From Candidatus Villigracilaceae bacterium (GTDB lineage Bacteria; Chloroflexota; Anaerolineae; Anaerolineales; Villigracilaceae): a stretch of DNA of 49,707 bases. A program made the position numbers and the translations under genes. The first letter of the stretch is position 1. Every line of letters begins with the position of its first letter. This document shows positions 16,023 to 25,209 of the stretch, piece by piece. The notes below the pieces were generated by a model that was not told the DNA's origin, searched no databases, and saw only the letters and a list, made by a program, of their open reading frames with translations. The stretch is taken from assembly GCA_026645935.1 (NCBI GenBank), contig JAPKMP010000024.1, positions 1 through 49,707 on the forward strand, read 5' to 3'.

Positions 16023-16828
16023 AAGGATCTCTGCCGCCTGGCTTCATATGCCATCAATGCGGCGGAAATGGACACGTTCAATGAATTGACCTTTCCGCCC
16101 ATCGGGATTTTTACGCGCGCGTCCGCATTCTCCAGCCAAAAATCGGTGAGACCTTCATCCTCCGTCCCGACGGCGATGGCAATCGGTTCTTTCATGTCGA
16201 CGTTCGTATAAATTTCGCGTGCAGAAGGGGTCGCCGCGATCACACGCATCCCCCCCGACCTGAGCCAGACCAATGCCTGACGCGAATCCACTTCGACGAC
16301 AGTGACGGCAAAGACCGCGCCGCGGCTGGCACGGATCACGTTGGGATTCCAGACATCCACCCGCGGGTCGCAGACAAGGATAGCGTCCACATTTGCAGCG
16401 TCGGCGGTGCGAAGGATGGCTCCCAAATTCCCGGGTTTCTCCACCGATTCTGCAAGCAGAACCAACGGTATCCCTGAGAGAGTGATGTCCTCCAACTTTT
16501 GCGAAGGCATGGGGAGAATCCCCAACCAGCCGTCTGGATTTTCACGATAGGATATCTTTTCGAAAACGGCGCGGCTGACGGTGATTTGTTCGGCGCGAGG
16601 AAAGATCAAAGTCCGGCTGGCAAGCTCGGGGGAGGAAAGAAGCGTGAGAGGTTCATGTCCACATTCGATGGCGAGGGTCAATTCATCGAATCCTTCGACA
16701 AGAATCAACCCGTCCATTTGTCTTTGTTTCTTTTCTTCGCGGAGCCTGACAATATGCTTGACGCGCGGATTTTGCAAACTGGTGATGTCCATTTTCTTTC
16801 CAGGGAAATGAATTGCCCCTTGATTCAT
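16019..16828 (-). CDS. SpoU/TrmH-family RNA 2'-O-methyltransferase
   Basis: The 269-residue protein has an N-terminal substrate-binding region (ITSLQNPRVKHIVRL) and a SpoU methyltransferase domain with the family segments KPGNLGAILRTADAANVDAI, IAVGTEDEGLTDFW and VKIPMGGKVNSLNVSISAALM. It should methylate a ribose 2'-OH in rRNA or tRNA using S-adenosylmethionine. I give the ATG at 16828 because it overlaps the upstream stop by 4 bases (ATGA). The ATG at 16792 (MDITSLQNP) matches the usual family N-terminus and has GGAAAG before it, so it is a real alternative. It sits between the transporter ATPase gene and the diguanylate cyclase gene. Confidence 0.88.
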   Translation of the reverse strand: MNQGAIHFPGKKMDITSLQNPRVKHIVRLREEKKQRQMDGLILVEGFDELTLAIECGHEPLTLLSSPELASRTLIFPRAEQITVSRAVFEKISYRENPDGWLGILPMPSQKLEDITLSGIPLVLLAESVEKPGNLGAILRTADAANVDAILVCDPRVDVWNPNVIRASRGAVFAVTVVEVDSRQALVWLRSGGMRVIAATPSAREIYTNVDMKEPIAIAVGTEDEGLTDFWLENADARVKIPMGGKVNSLNVSISAALMAYEARRQRSL

Positions 16829-17820
16829 TTTGGCATCAGCAGGCAGGCAGCCTGGTGTGTTTTCGAGACAGTCGTCATCGGCGGGTCACTGAGCCTGCAT
16901 GCATCGAACGCAACCGGACAGCGCGGGTGAAAGCGGCATCCCGGCGGAATTTCGACAGGGTTTGGCGTTTCGCCCTTGAGGATAATCCGCTCGTGCCGCA
17001 ATCTCGGATTTGGAACGGGGATGACGGACAGCAGCGCTTTTGTGTATGGATGTTGGGGGCGTTCGAGTACATCGAGCATTGTCCCGATCTCCACGATGCG
17101 CCCCAGATACATGACGGCGACTCTGTCTGCAAAGAATCCCACCGACCCCAGGTCGTGTGTGATGAAGATGACCGCGATCTGGCGGGAAATGCGCAACTCG
17201 GCGAGGAGGTTGATCACTTCTGCGCGGATGGAAACATCGAGCATGGAAACAGGTTCATCGGCAACGATGATCTCCGGCTCGAGCACGAGCGCAGCGGCGA
17301 TGACCACGCGCTGCCGCTGACCGCCGGAGAGTTCATGCGGGAAACGGGTCAGGTACGTATCGGCGGGCTTCAAGCCTGCATCTTCAAGAGCCTTGATGAC
17401 ACGCTCGTCGCGCTCCTGCTGGGATTCCCCAATGTTATGCACATGGAGAGGTTCGCTGATGATCTCCTTGACGGTTTGAGTCGGATTGAGCGATTCATAT
17501 GGATCCTGGAAGACCATTTGAATCTTCCGGCGCAAGTCCTTCCGTTCATGATCGGCGAGGTGTGTGATGTCGCGACCTTCGAAGAAAATGGTTCCATCGG
17601 TGGGTTCCTCCAATCCCATTAACATCAGACCGAGCGTCGTTTTTCCACAGCCGCTTTCACCCACCAATGCCAGCACCTCGCTCCGGCGCAGGGTCAGGCT
17701 GACCCCATCCACCGCATGGACTTTCTTTATGTTGGGGGAAAAAATCCAGCGCTTTCCGGCATCGAAGTATTTTTTCAACCCGCGTGTTTCGAGGAATTTT
17801 GCATTTGCCGGTTTCTTCAT
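16825..17820 (-). CDS. peptide ABC transporter ATP-binding protein (DppF/OppF type)
   Basis: The 331-residue ATPase has Walker [11 protein letters not shown]-loop MVFQDPYESLNP, signature LSGGQRQR, Walker B IIVADEPVSMLD and a C-terminal oligopeptide-type extension with the CRFHPRCPVAFDAC cysteine motif. It powers uptake with the permease fusion at 17817. The start at 17820 ([15 protein letters not shown]) overlaps the fusion gene stop by 4 bases; upstream in-frame starts would read through that gene in another frame. It pairs with the second ATPase domain, which is fused to permease C. The substrate is probably a peptide, but nickel or other solutes cannot be excluded. Confidence 0.92.
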   Translation of the reverse strand: MKKPANAKFLETRGLKKYFDAGKRWIFSPNIKKVHAVDGVSLTLRRSEVLALVGESGCGKTTLGLMLMGLEEPTDGTIFFEGRDITHLADHERKDLRRKIQMVFQDPYESLNPTQTVKEIISEPLHVHNIGESQQERDERVIKALEDAGLKPADTYLTRFPHELSGGQRQRVVIAAALVLEPEIIVADEPVSMLDVSIRAEVINLLAELRISRQIAVIFITHDLGSVGFFADRVAVMYLGRIVEIGTMLDVLERPQHPYTKALLSVIPVPNPRLRHERIILKGETPNPVEIPPGCRFHPRCPVAFDACRLSDPPMTTVSKTHQAACLLMPK

Positions 17821-19742
17821 TTCGATCCCTCGGCGAGATGACATCCCACATGGTGATCGTTCTTTAATACATGTAAACCGGGTTCCTCCATCTGACAGCG
17901 GTCGAATACCGCAGGGCAACGAGGAGCAAATCGACATCCGGCTGGAAGGTCGTCGAGCCGGGGAGGATAACCGGGAATGGAGGAAAGTTTCTTCTTCGGT
18001 TTGGTCAGATCGGGAAACGCCTTGAGCAATTCCTGGGTGTAGGGATGTTTCGGTTCGTTGTAGATCGTATCCACCCCGGCGTACTCGGCGGTCACGCCGC
18101 CGTACATCACCAGCACACGGTCGCACAATTCCGCCACCACGCCAAGATCATGGGTGACGAAAATGACGGACAGCCCAAGTTTCTTTCTCAATTCATCGAG
18201 CAGTTCGAGGATCTGCGCCTGGATCATCACATCCAACGCGGTCGTCGGTTCATCGGCTATCACCACATCCGGATTGCACGCCAACGCCATGGCGATCATG
18301 GCGCGCTGACGCATACCGCCGGAATATTGATGGGGAAAGTGATCGCTGTGAGCAGACGCGATACCCACCAGGTCGAGCAGTTCGGCTACGCGTTCCGGAA
18401 CCTTATTTTTCGGAAAAGCCGGATTGTGTTTGAGGATGGCTTCCGCGATCTGGTCGCCGACCGTCCGAACGGGGTTGAGCGCGTTCATTGCGCCCTGAAA
18501 GATGATCGAGATTCGGCTCCAACGAATATTGTTGATCTCATCCTCGTTCATCGCGGTAAGGTCCCTGCCTTTATAGTACACGTTCCCATTTACGACCTGC
18601 CCCGCGGCGGGCAGGAGATTCAAGAGAGAAAGCATCAATGTGGTCTTGCCGCATCCGCTCTCACCCACCAACCCAAGCAGATCCCCTTCGCGAAGCGATA
18701 GACTGACGTTCTCCACTGCGCGGGCGGGTGGTTTCCCCTCGTTGATATAGTGGATGGAGATATTTCGCACATCGAGGATGATATCCCTTGCGGGATGGGC
18801 AGCCTGCGCCTCGGTTCCGACCTTTGGCCTGCCCGGCATTAAATGGTGCGTATCCAGCCGCGGGTTTAATACCTGTTCCAATCCCTGCCCAAGCAGGGTC
18901 AACGACAAAACCACCCAAACGATTCCAAATCCCGGAACGACCAGCGCCCACCAAGCCCCCACAGACATGGCTCCGCGCCCGAATGCAAAGTTGAGCATCT
19001 GCCCCCACGAAGGCGCGGTCGGGTCGCCCAACCCGATAAATGACAGCGTGCTTTCGTTCAAGATCGCCAGTGAAATGGCGAGAACGGCTTGTACCACCAG
19101 AATGGGCATGACCAACGGCAGGACGTGCCTGGTAAGGATGTGCAACCTGCCCGCGCCAATGGCGCGCGCGCGCAGGACGAACTTGCGCGATTTTACCGCC
19201 AGAGTCTGCGAACGGACCACGCGCGCAGTGGTGGTCCAGCCAAGAATTCCGATGACGAAAATAATATTCATTAGTGAAGGCTTTGTCAGCGCGACGATGA
19301 CAACGGTGAGTGGCAGGTCCGGGATGACCAGCATCACATCGGTCAGGCGCATGAGGAAGGTTTCCCATCTCCCTCCGAAGAACCCGGCCACCAAACCGAA
19401 TATCCCGCCAATGAAGATGGAGATGAACGCGGCGAAAAATCCCACGGTCAGAGATACGCGCGCACCGAAAATGAAATTTGTGAAAACGTCCTGCCCGGCA
19501 TCATCTGTCCCCAAGATATGAGCCGCGCTGGGCGGTTGATAAATATCCGCAATGCCCACTGAAGTGGCGGCAGCGTTTTCGTATGGCGCAATCGCAGGCG
19601 CAAACAGGGCGACGAAGATGGCGATGGCGAGCATGATCAAACCGACAAGTCCCGTGCGGCTCTTACGAAACGCGCGCCAGAAAACAGTAAAACCCGATTC
19701 CGGCCGGGAGAATGTCGTCGAACTTTGCAGGGTGGTTTGCAT
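17817..19742 (-). CDS. fused peptide ABC transporter permease (DppC) and ATPase (DppD)
   Basis: The 641-residue protein joins two normally separate subunits. Residues about 1-300 are a DppC/OppC permease with six membrane segments, the [11 protein letters not shown] motif and the EAA-like [18 protein letters not shown]. Residues about 325-641 are a DppD/OppD ATPase with Walker [10 protein letters not shown], signature YSGGMRQR, Walker [13 protein letters not shown] and a C-terminal [14 protein letters not shown] motif. No frameshift or stop separates the halves; a linker ([12 protein letters not shown]) joins them. It starts 3 bases after permease B. The fusion fixes a 1:1 ratio of this permease to its ATPase and leaves the DppF gene as the separate second ATPase. 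Confidence 0.92.
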   Translation of the reverse strand: MQTTLQSSTTFSRPESGFTVFWRAFRKSRTGLVGLIMLAIAIFVALFAPAIAPYENAAATSVGIADIYQPPSAAHILGTDDAGQDVFTNFIFGARVSLTVGFFAAFISIFIGGIFGLVAGFFGGRWETFLMRLTDVMLVIPDLPLTVVIVALTKPSLMNIIFVIGILGWTTTARVVRSQTLAVKSRKFVLRARAIGAGRLHILTRHVLPLVMPILVVQAVLAISLAILNESTLSFIGLGDPTAPSWGQMLNFAFGRGAMSVGAWWALVVPGFGIVWVVLSLTLLGQGLEQVLNPRLDTHHLMPGRPKVGTEAQAAHPARDIILDVRNISIHYINEGKPPARAVENVSLSLREGDLLGLVGESGCGKTTLMLSLLNLLPAAGQVVNGNVYYKGRDLTAMNEDEINNIRWSRISIIFQGAMNALNPVRTVGDQIAEAILKHNPAFPKNKVPERVAELLDLVGIASAHSDHFPHQYSGGMRQRAMIAMALACNPDVVIADEPTTALDVMIQAQILELLDELRKKLGLSVIFVTHDLGVVAELCDRVLVMYGGVTAEYAGVDTIYNEPKHPYTQELLKAFPDLTKPKKKLSSIPGYPPRLDDLPAGCRFAPRCPAVFDRCQMEEPGLHVLKNDHHVGCHLAEGSK

Positions 19743-19745
19743 GAG

Positions 19746-20774
19746 TTAATCTACTGTTACACGCGGATCGAGATAAGTATAGGTCAAGTCAGCCAGCAAA
19801 TTTGCCAGGATGACCGTGATTGCGATCAGAAGGAATGCGCCCTGCAGGACGGGGAAATCCCTCCGAATCACCGCCTCGTAAATTGCGCTTCCCAGGCCGG
19901 GCCATGAAAACACCGACTCGATCTGGATAACACCCGCCACCGTAAAGCCCAGGTTGATTGCAATGACGGTAACCAACGGGAGCATGGCATTCTTTAGCGC
20001 ATGGTCGCGCAGGATCTGGACGGTGTTCAAACCCTTTGCCCTTGCGCTAAGGATATAGTCTTCTGAAAGCACGTCCAGCAGGCTCGAGCGCATGATCAAT
20101 GTGTACTCGCCCATGTAGATGATGGTATACGTCAGCGTCGGCAGGAGCATATGTTTTGCAATATCGCCCCATTGTTGTAACAAGGGAAGGGAACTCATCC
20201 CCGGTGTCGCCTTCCCGGCGACCGGGAGTCCCATCGTGCTTCCCCAAAACAGAAGCAGGATCGCAAGCCAGAAGGTTGGGAGACTCCATGCGACGAGGCT
20301 GATTCCCACCGCAGTGTACTCTAGCGAGGTGCGCGCCTTCCACGCGGCAAAAACGCCGAACGCCGCGCCGAGGATGATCGAAAGGATCTGCCCCACTCCG
20401 ATCAACAGGATGGTATTCCATAAGCGCTCGCCAAGTATGTCCACCACTGGGCGGTTGGCATGATAGCTGATCCCCAACTCTCCTTGAATCAGATTCTTTG
20501 CATAGATGAAGAACTGGGTTTCCAGCGGATTGACGGCGCAATTCCCCACTTTGACAGGGTTCAGAGAATCGAAGCAGTTAATGATCGGTTTGTCCAACCC
20601 AAAACGGACCCGTATCACCTCAATCGCATCCTTATTAAGACGCGGGTCGCGTATGCCCGCCCGGGCCGGGTCACCCGGCAGGACGCGGAACAGAAAAAAA
20701 TTCAGGACAACAACAAAGACAATGGTAAAAAATGACCAGGCGGTCTTGCGAAGAACGGCGCGCGTTCGGTTCAC
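19746..20774 (-). CDS. peptide ABC transporter permease (DppB type)
   Basis: The 342-residue permease has an N-terminal helix (TIVFVVVLNFFLFRVLPGDPAR, a family hallmark) and five further membrane segments. The EAA loop (ARAKGLNTVQILRDHALKN) is the contact point for the ATPases. It starts at GTG (20774), which aligns with family N-termini; no better start is seen. A 12-bp hairpin separates it from the binding-protein gene upstream. It works with the fused permease-ATPase downstream. Confidence 0.92.
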   Translation of the reverse strand: MNRTRAVLRKTAWSFFTIVFVVVLNFFLFRVLPGDPARAGIRDPRLNKDAIEVIRVRFGLDKPIINCFDSLNPVKVGNCAVNPLETQFFIYAKNLIQGELGISYHANRPVVDILGERLWNTILLIGVGQILSIILGAAFGVFAAWKARTSLEYTAVGISLVAWSLPTFWLAILLLFWGSTMGLPVAGKATPGMSSLPLLQQWGDIAKHMLLPTLTYTIIYMGEYTLIMRSSLLDVLSEDYILSARAKGLNTVQILRDHALKNAMLPLVTVIAINLGFTVAGVIQIESVFSWPGLGSAIYEAVIRRDFPVLQGAFLLIAITVILANLLADLTYTYLDPRVTVD

Positions 20775-20794
20775 ATTACACTCTTTTGTTATTC

Positions 20795-20829
20795 AGCCCG
20801 CCGGTTCGTTTCAATTAAACCGGCGGGCT
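20795..20829. terminator. strong hairpin between binding-protein and permease genes
   Basis: AGCCCGCCGGTT (20795-20806) and AACCGGCGGGCT (20818-20829) form a perfect 12-bp stem with an 11-base loop. On the minus (coding) strand no T-tract follows, so it may stabilise or partly stop the message. Such hairpins after binding-protein genes often allow more binding protein than permease to be made. Confidence 0.6.
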
Positions 20830-20852
20830 TATTTTGATTGGCTGTTTCGATC

Positions 20853-22487
20853 TTATTTAACCGGTTCGATCAACACAAGGGATGTGATGTCCGATAGTTC
20901 GACCTTTGCCTGATCGGTGATCCATCCGGTGAACCGGTCGGTGCGGTATGCCTGCACATTTGCATCGTAGAATGGGATGATATACACCACATCGTCGAAC
21001 ACGATCTTTTGCATTTGCCAGACGATATCGCGGCGGGCTTCGAAGTCCAATTCCACCTGCTGGTTTGTGTACAACTCATCGTATTCCGGGTTGGAATAGC
21101 CAGTCTCGCTGGAACCGGTTGGAATAGCTTCGGTCGTATACACATACAACAATGCGCTGGGATCCGGGTCGGAAGCCCAACCCCAGATCATGATGTCGAA
21201 ATCGAAGGCCGGACAACATTGCGCTGTAAGCGCATCCGGATCGACCGCCTGTGGTTCGAGGCTGATTCCGATCGCTCCCCACATTTCGGCGAGCAGTTCC
21301 GACATTCTTGGAGCGTTGATGCTGTCACTCGGCCAGTTCAAGCGGAAGGTCAGCGGCGCAGAGCCATCAGGCATCTCACGGATTCCATCTCCGTCCGTAT
21401 CCGCATATCCGGCATCGTCCAGAATTTGATTGGCTTTCTTCAGATCGAATTCGTAATCGGTAAGCGAGGAGTTGTACCAGACGCCCAATCCGTCCGGGAT
21501 GAGCGTCAAACCGGGGTTACCCAAACCGAGGAGAATTACATCAATGAGTTGTTGTTTGTCGGTGGCGTGCGCCATCGCGAGGCGAATGTTGCGGTCGCGC
21601 AGGGCTGGATGGCCTGAGCAGATACCGCCTTCGGGGCAATTCTCCGGATCGAGTTGATTGAAAATGATATCAGTCACGCCGGGAGCGAGAGGCGCCCCGA
21701 CAACAAGTTCGATATTTTCATCCGCTTTCAAGGACTCTGCCGCGGTGTTCGGCATCTCCGTAACCATATCAACCTGCCCAGTGCGGATCGCCTGCACAAG
21801 CGCGTCCTGATTCTCGAAGGTTTGGAAGATGACCTCGTCCACCTTCGGCGGCATCGAGAAATGGTCCTTGTTGGCGGTCAGACGCACGAACTCATTCTGA
21901 ACATACTCCGCCATCTTGAACGGACCCGAGCCGACCATTTCCACGTTTTCATATTCAGTCTTGTTGACGCTCTCCCAAACATGTTTCGGGAGAATATAAA
22001 GGAAAACAAGCTGGCTTTCGATGTTCGGGATCGCCTCTGTGAGAGTCAAAACCACCTCGTTGTCCGGGGTCGCCTCGATTGTGTCGAAGTAAGGCGTGTA
22101 ATATCCATTCAGGTAGGGATATTCCGGCGTGTCTTTATACAGGTTATAGGTCCAGGCAACGTCTTCCGCTGTAAACGGTTGACCGTCGTGCCACTTCAGT
22201 CCATCACGAATCTTGAAGGTCCAGACCGTGCCGTCATCTGACACATTGGCACTTTCCGCGAGAGACAACGTGAACGAGCCGTCCAGATTGAGTTCATACA
22301 TCGAATCGTAGACAAGTTCGAAGATCGTATAAGCCTCGGTCAGAATTGCCATGCCAGGATTGAGCGTATCCGGACTTCCCGCCCATCCGACACGAACGAT
22401 CGCAGGCTGTGCCTGCCCTCCCCCGCCACTACAGGCAGATAGGGCTAATGCGGCGATTAAGATCGTGAAAAGCATTTTCTTTTTCAT
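20853..22487 (-). CDS. peptide-binding lipoprotein of the ABC transporter (SBP family 5)
   Basis: The 544-residue protein begins with a signal peptide and the lipobox LALSAC (Cys about 19), then a Gly-rich spacer. The body has the family-5 solute-binding segments DGLKWHDGQPFTAEDVAWTYNL and GSGPFKMAEY. It captures substrate outside the membrane for the permeases downstream. The start at 22487 is chosen for the Lys-rich signal peptide (MKKKMLFTIL) and the AGAGGA six bases upstream. It is the first gene of the operon, with its own promoter at 22524-22529. The ligand is not evident. Peptides are most likely. Confidence 0.93.
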   Translation of the reverse strand: MKKKMLFTILIAALALSACSGGGGQAQPAIVRVGWAGSPDTLNPGMAILTEAYTIFELVYDSMYELNLDGSFTLSLAESANVSDDGTVWTFKIRDGLKWHDGQPFTAEDVAWTYNLYKDTPEYPYLNGYYTPYFDTIEATPDNEVVLTLTEAIPNIESQLVFLYILPKHVWESVNKTEYENVEMVGSGPFKMAEYVQNEFVRLTANKDHFSMPPKVDEVIFQTFENQDALVQAIRTGQVDMVTEMPNTAAESLKADENIELVVGAPLAPGVTDIIFNQLDPENCPEGGICSGHPALRDRNIRLAMAHATDKQQLIDVILLGLGNPGLTLIPDGLGVWYNSSLTDYEFDLKKANQILDDAGYADTDGDGIREMPDGSAPLTFRLNWPSDSINAPRMSELLAEMWGAIGISLEPQAVDPDALTAQCCPAFDFDIMIWGWASDPDPSALLYVYTTEAIPTGSSETGYSNPEYDELYTNQQVELDFEARRDIVWQMQKIVFDDVVYIIPFYDANVQAYRTDRFTGWITDQAKVELSDITSLVLIEPVK

Positions 22488-22510
22488 GGCATCCTCTTTA
22501 TGAAATTTTG

Positions 22511-22545
22511 ATACGTATCTGGAATTATATGCTAGCGCTATGCAT
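22511..22545 (-). promoter_or_regulatory. promoter and palindromic operator of the peptide transporter operon
   Basis: On the minus strand a -10 TATAAT lies at 22529-22524, without a clear -35. Directly upstream is the palindrome TAGCGCTA (22533-22540) with outer ATGC/GCAT arms (22529-22545), in the style of LacI-family operators. ATACGTAT (22511-22518) is a second perfect palindrome near the predicted start of transcription. The absence of a -35 and the overlap suggest regulation by a dimeric protein. Confidence 0.5.
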
Positions 22546-22560
22546 GACATATCATAGCAC

Positions 22561-22903
22561 TTATGTTGCCTGCATGCGGGAAATTTTGGAAATGCATTTT
22601 CTCTGAGTATGTGTCGATTTTACTTTATTATTGGATTGATAATTGGTTTGTAAATATATTGTTGGTTATGTGGCTACACGCAAACATCAATGGAAGATCG
22701 CGTCACTCCCTTTGCGGGTTATGAATCCTTTGATTCCTTGATCTTTGATCTCTTTTATTCCTCTGGCTGGGTTATCCAGTTTTCGAGGAGGACTTCCCTA
22801 GCTATGTTAATAAAAACCCACCTCCCCGTTCCTCATCCATTGATAAGAAGAAATTATGACATATTTGGCTACGCGAAAGCCCATCGGCAATCAGGCATTT
22901 CAT
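22561..22903. other. AT-rich noncoding stretch
   Basis: This stretch lies between the peptide-binding protein promoter and the end of the NBR1-Ig lipoprotein gene. It is visibly richer in A and T than its surroundings. I see no convincing ORF, no RNA gene and no hairpin with a T-tract. Confidence 0.5.
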
Positions 22904-23620
22904 CTACTCGATCACTTTGAATATGAAATACATTCCACAGAAATCTCTTTTCCCCACTGTCAGATGAAAGAAACTTTGGTAATCGCCGGCTTTTTTAGGC
23001 GCAACAAAGGTTGCGGTCAGTTTTACTTCTCCGCCCGATGGGATTGATGCAGGAAAATCCTGGATCTTGGTCTCCTCATGGCGGAAACCGCTCTTCCAAA
23101 CGAAATCAAGGTCGTTATAACCCCAGGATTCAGTCCCGGCATTGAAAACCGTCCACTGCACCACGAAACGCACACCGGCTTTTATCACCGAATCGCGCGG
23201 GGGATACGTCCCAACCACGACGCATGACCATTGCTTCCCCGTAAATTTGCGCGGATCCTCGTCTTTATTCTTTTTCCCCGCATCCTCCCCGTCCGATTCC
23301 TCTCCCCCGTTATCGGCCTGTGTTTCCGTGACAGGAAGTGTCATCGTATAAATCGGAGTAAAGGTAGGCAACCTCCAAAGGAAGGTCGGAGTAAATGTCG
23401 GCGTGGCAGATGGAGTCTTCGTGGGATTGGGAGTGCTTGTGGCTGTTGGCAGTTTCAACGCCGTCTGTGTTTGCGCTGCACCTGCGGTTTGAGCAATGAC
23501 AGTTCCTGGCGCATTCTCATTGAATGTAGGCAATGGAGTTAACTCCGCGACAGGGATGCCTGGAACCGCGCATGCCAGAGCAGCCATCAACGATACAGAA
23601 AGGAAAATGATTTTACGCAC
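22904..23620 (-). CDS. lipoprotein with Thr/Pro linker and NBR1-Ig-like domain
   Basis: The 238-residue protein starts at GTG, with AGGAG seven bases upstream. It has a signal peptide with lipobox AALAC (Cys about 17), a Thr/Pro-rich linker (PTATSTPNPTKTP and similar, about 55-95) and a charged stretch (DGEDAGKKNKDED). The C-terminal Ig-like domain (about 130-238) has WTVFNAGTESWGYNDLDFVW, the pattern of the NBR1-Ig family (WxxxNxGxxxW). It probably displays this domain outside the membrane for binding. It follows the MttB-family gene by 14 bases, so the two are likely co-transcribed, though a functional link is not obvious. Confidence 0.82.
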   Translation of the reverse strand: MRKIIFLSVSLMAALACAVPGIPVAELTPLPTFNENAPGTVIAQTAGAAQTQTALKLPTATSTPNPTKTPSATPTFTPTFLWRLPTFTPIYTMTLPVTETQADNGGEESDGEDAGKKNKDEDPRKFTGKQWSCVVVGTYPPRDSVIKAGVRFVVQWTVFNAGTESWGYNDLDFVWKSGFRHEETKIQDFPASIPSGGEVKLTATFVAPKKAGDYQSFFHLTVGKRDFCGMYFIFKVIE

Positions 23621-23634
23621 TGAAACTCCTGCCT

Positions 23635-25062
23635 TTAAAGTATATCGTGAAATTTCCTTCGGATAAACTCCTCCCCTTTTTCAATGAACTCGCCATATTC
23701 ATCCGGCACAGGCGCGGAAGCCATCATATCCTGCGTTTTCCGGCGCAAGACCTGACGTGCTGGCGGCGAACCTGCCTCCAACCATTTCTCCATGCTGTAC
23801 CGAGGATAAACGCCACTGACATAATAACCGTTCTTGTAATTCTTCAACGTCGAAGGCTGGTTGAGAAAGCTCTTGCCGGGTCCGACCTTGAATATTTCAT
23901 CCACCGCCGAATTTACATCATCCAACTGAAAGCCGTTGTGGAGGCGCAAAGCCTGGTCGATGATCTCGTGGCAATGGACAAAGGTTGTTGGTGAGATCGA
24001 CTTGGAGCCAAGCGAATCTCCAATGAACGGAGCCAGGTGCCCGTTGGAGAGAAGAAGCGCAAGCGTATTCATCCAGTAGGTATCTGCGGCGATCAGATCC
24101 ATGCCCCAGCCAGTGCCGCTTCCGGATGTTGAACAATGCGGAATTCCGTAATATTTCATCATCTCAGAACAGGCTACGCTGATCAAAATACTTTGCGGAT
24201 CGTAGAAATTCAGCATCGTACGCATGTCAAAATAAACAGGCAGCATGCCGAGCAAAATCGGTGCGCCCTTCTTGATAGTCTGGCTGATAACCAGACCGGC
24301 AAGCAATTCCGCCATGAGCAATGTAAGCGTGCCCGCAGGGGTTAACGGCGTGGACGCCCCCGCCATGCTGTAATTCGAAAAGATGATCGGAAGTCCGCGT
24401 TCGATGGCGACCTTCATCTTGTCCACCGTCCCGGCATTCATTACGAGCGGACTGACCGGATTGAAGTAGGGAATCACGAAAGGCCTATCCCCGACCTCCC
24501 TGCCATGCAGGTACTCGAACATGTCCAGCACGTCTGGAAAACGGTCTTCGTCGGATACCAGCAGGACCAGCGGTTTTGTCGTATTGGCAATGTGTTCCAA
24601 CGAGCCGTACATATCGCCCACTTCCTCCTTTACGTCACGAACGATGCCCACCGTCGAAATCACATCATAATGCTCGAGCATCGAGCCGAGCCGCACGAGG
24701 TCGCGGAAATTTTCACGTTTGAAAATATCGAGTTTCTCATCAAAGGGATTTTGATAAAACAGCGCCGTCACCCCCACCCCAAAGCGCAGGCGATCTTCGC
24801 CCAACTTCAAATTATTATCTCCGCGACGGTCATAAACATCAATGGATTTCGGCGCAGACTTGATCGCCTCTTGAACGACTTCGGACGGGAATCTGATAAC
24901 GCGATCTTGAGACTTCAACCCAAGTTTCCATTCAAGCATTCGTAAAATTACAGGCGAGTCCACGCGCACGCCGGTTTCGGTCAACACCTTTAAAACATTC
25001 CTATGCGCTTCCTGAATCTGTTCTTCATTCATCAAGGTCAATCGCGGGCGGACGTTATTCAT
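23635..25062 (-). CDS. trimethylamine methyltransferase family (MttB-like, non-pyrrolysine)
   Basis: The 475-residue protein belongs to the MttB superfamily (VRPRLTLMNEEQIQEAHRNVLKVL at the N-terminus; STSGSGTGWGMDLIAADTYW and PFIGDSLGSKS later). Members move a methyl group from a quaternary or tertiary amine to a corrinoid protein. No in-frame TAG is present, so this is not the pyrrolysine-containing trimethylamine enzyme; relatives without it use glycine betaine, proline betaine or carnitine. The start at 25062 is preferred because AAGGAG lies 9 bases upstream and the protein then has the family length. No corrinoid protein gene is adjacent. The MetV-MetF fusion at 35575 could belong to the same C1 pathway, which is inference. 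Confidence 0.85.
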   Translation of the reverse strand: MNNVRPRLTLMNEEQIQEAHRNVLKVLTETGVRVDSPVILRMLEWKLGLKSQDRVIRFPSEVVQEAIKSAPKSIDVYDRRGDNNLKLGEDRLRFGVGVTALFYQNPFDEKLDIFKRENFRDLVRLGSMLEHYDVISTVGIVRDVKEEVGDMYGSLEHIANTTKPLVLLVSDEDRFPDVLDMFEYLHGREVGDRPFVIPYFNPVSPLVMNAGTVDKMKVAIERGLPIIFSNYSMAGASTPLTPAGTLTLLMAELLAGLVISQTIKKGAPILLGMLPVYFDMRTMLNFYDPQSILISVACSEMMKYYGIPHCSTSGSGTGWGMDLIAADTYWMNTLALLLSNGHLAPFIGDSLGSKSISPTTFVHCHEIIDQALRLHNGFQLDDVNSAVDEIFKVGPGKSFLNQPSTLKNYKNGYYVSGVYPRYSMEKWLEAGSPPARQVLRRKTQDMMASAPVPDEYGEFIEKGEEFIRRKFHDIL

Positions 25063-25209
25063 AAATTCGATCTCCTTGCCCGCAATTCTATCCCACCTCG
25101 TGAACAGCATAATGGCTTCGGAAGCTTGGATACCGAACAGGCGGCGCAACCTCTCCACTTTTCCACGAGATCACGCCGCCATTTATCCAGCGCCCCACAT
25201 CAACCGATA

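Noticed and set aside
16813-17622. 269-codon plus-strand frame over the peptide transporter ATPase
   Set aside because: It is an antisense shadow of the DppF-type gene with no ribosome binding site or domain.
17817-19742. Frameshift or missed stop between permease and ATPase parts
   Set aside because: The frame runs through a plausible linker without a stop, and both halves are complete, so it is taken as a true fusion.
22690-22920. 76-codon frame in the AT-rich gap before the NBR1-Ig gene
   Set aside because: There is no ribosome binding site and no domain, and it runs antisense into the end of the lipoprotein gene.
23635-25062. Pyrrolysine-containing trimethylamine methyltransferase
   Set aside because: No in-frame TAG is found and the protein is full length, so it belongs with the non-pyrrolysine MttB relatives.
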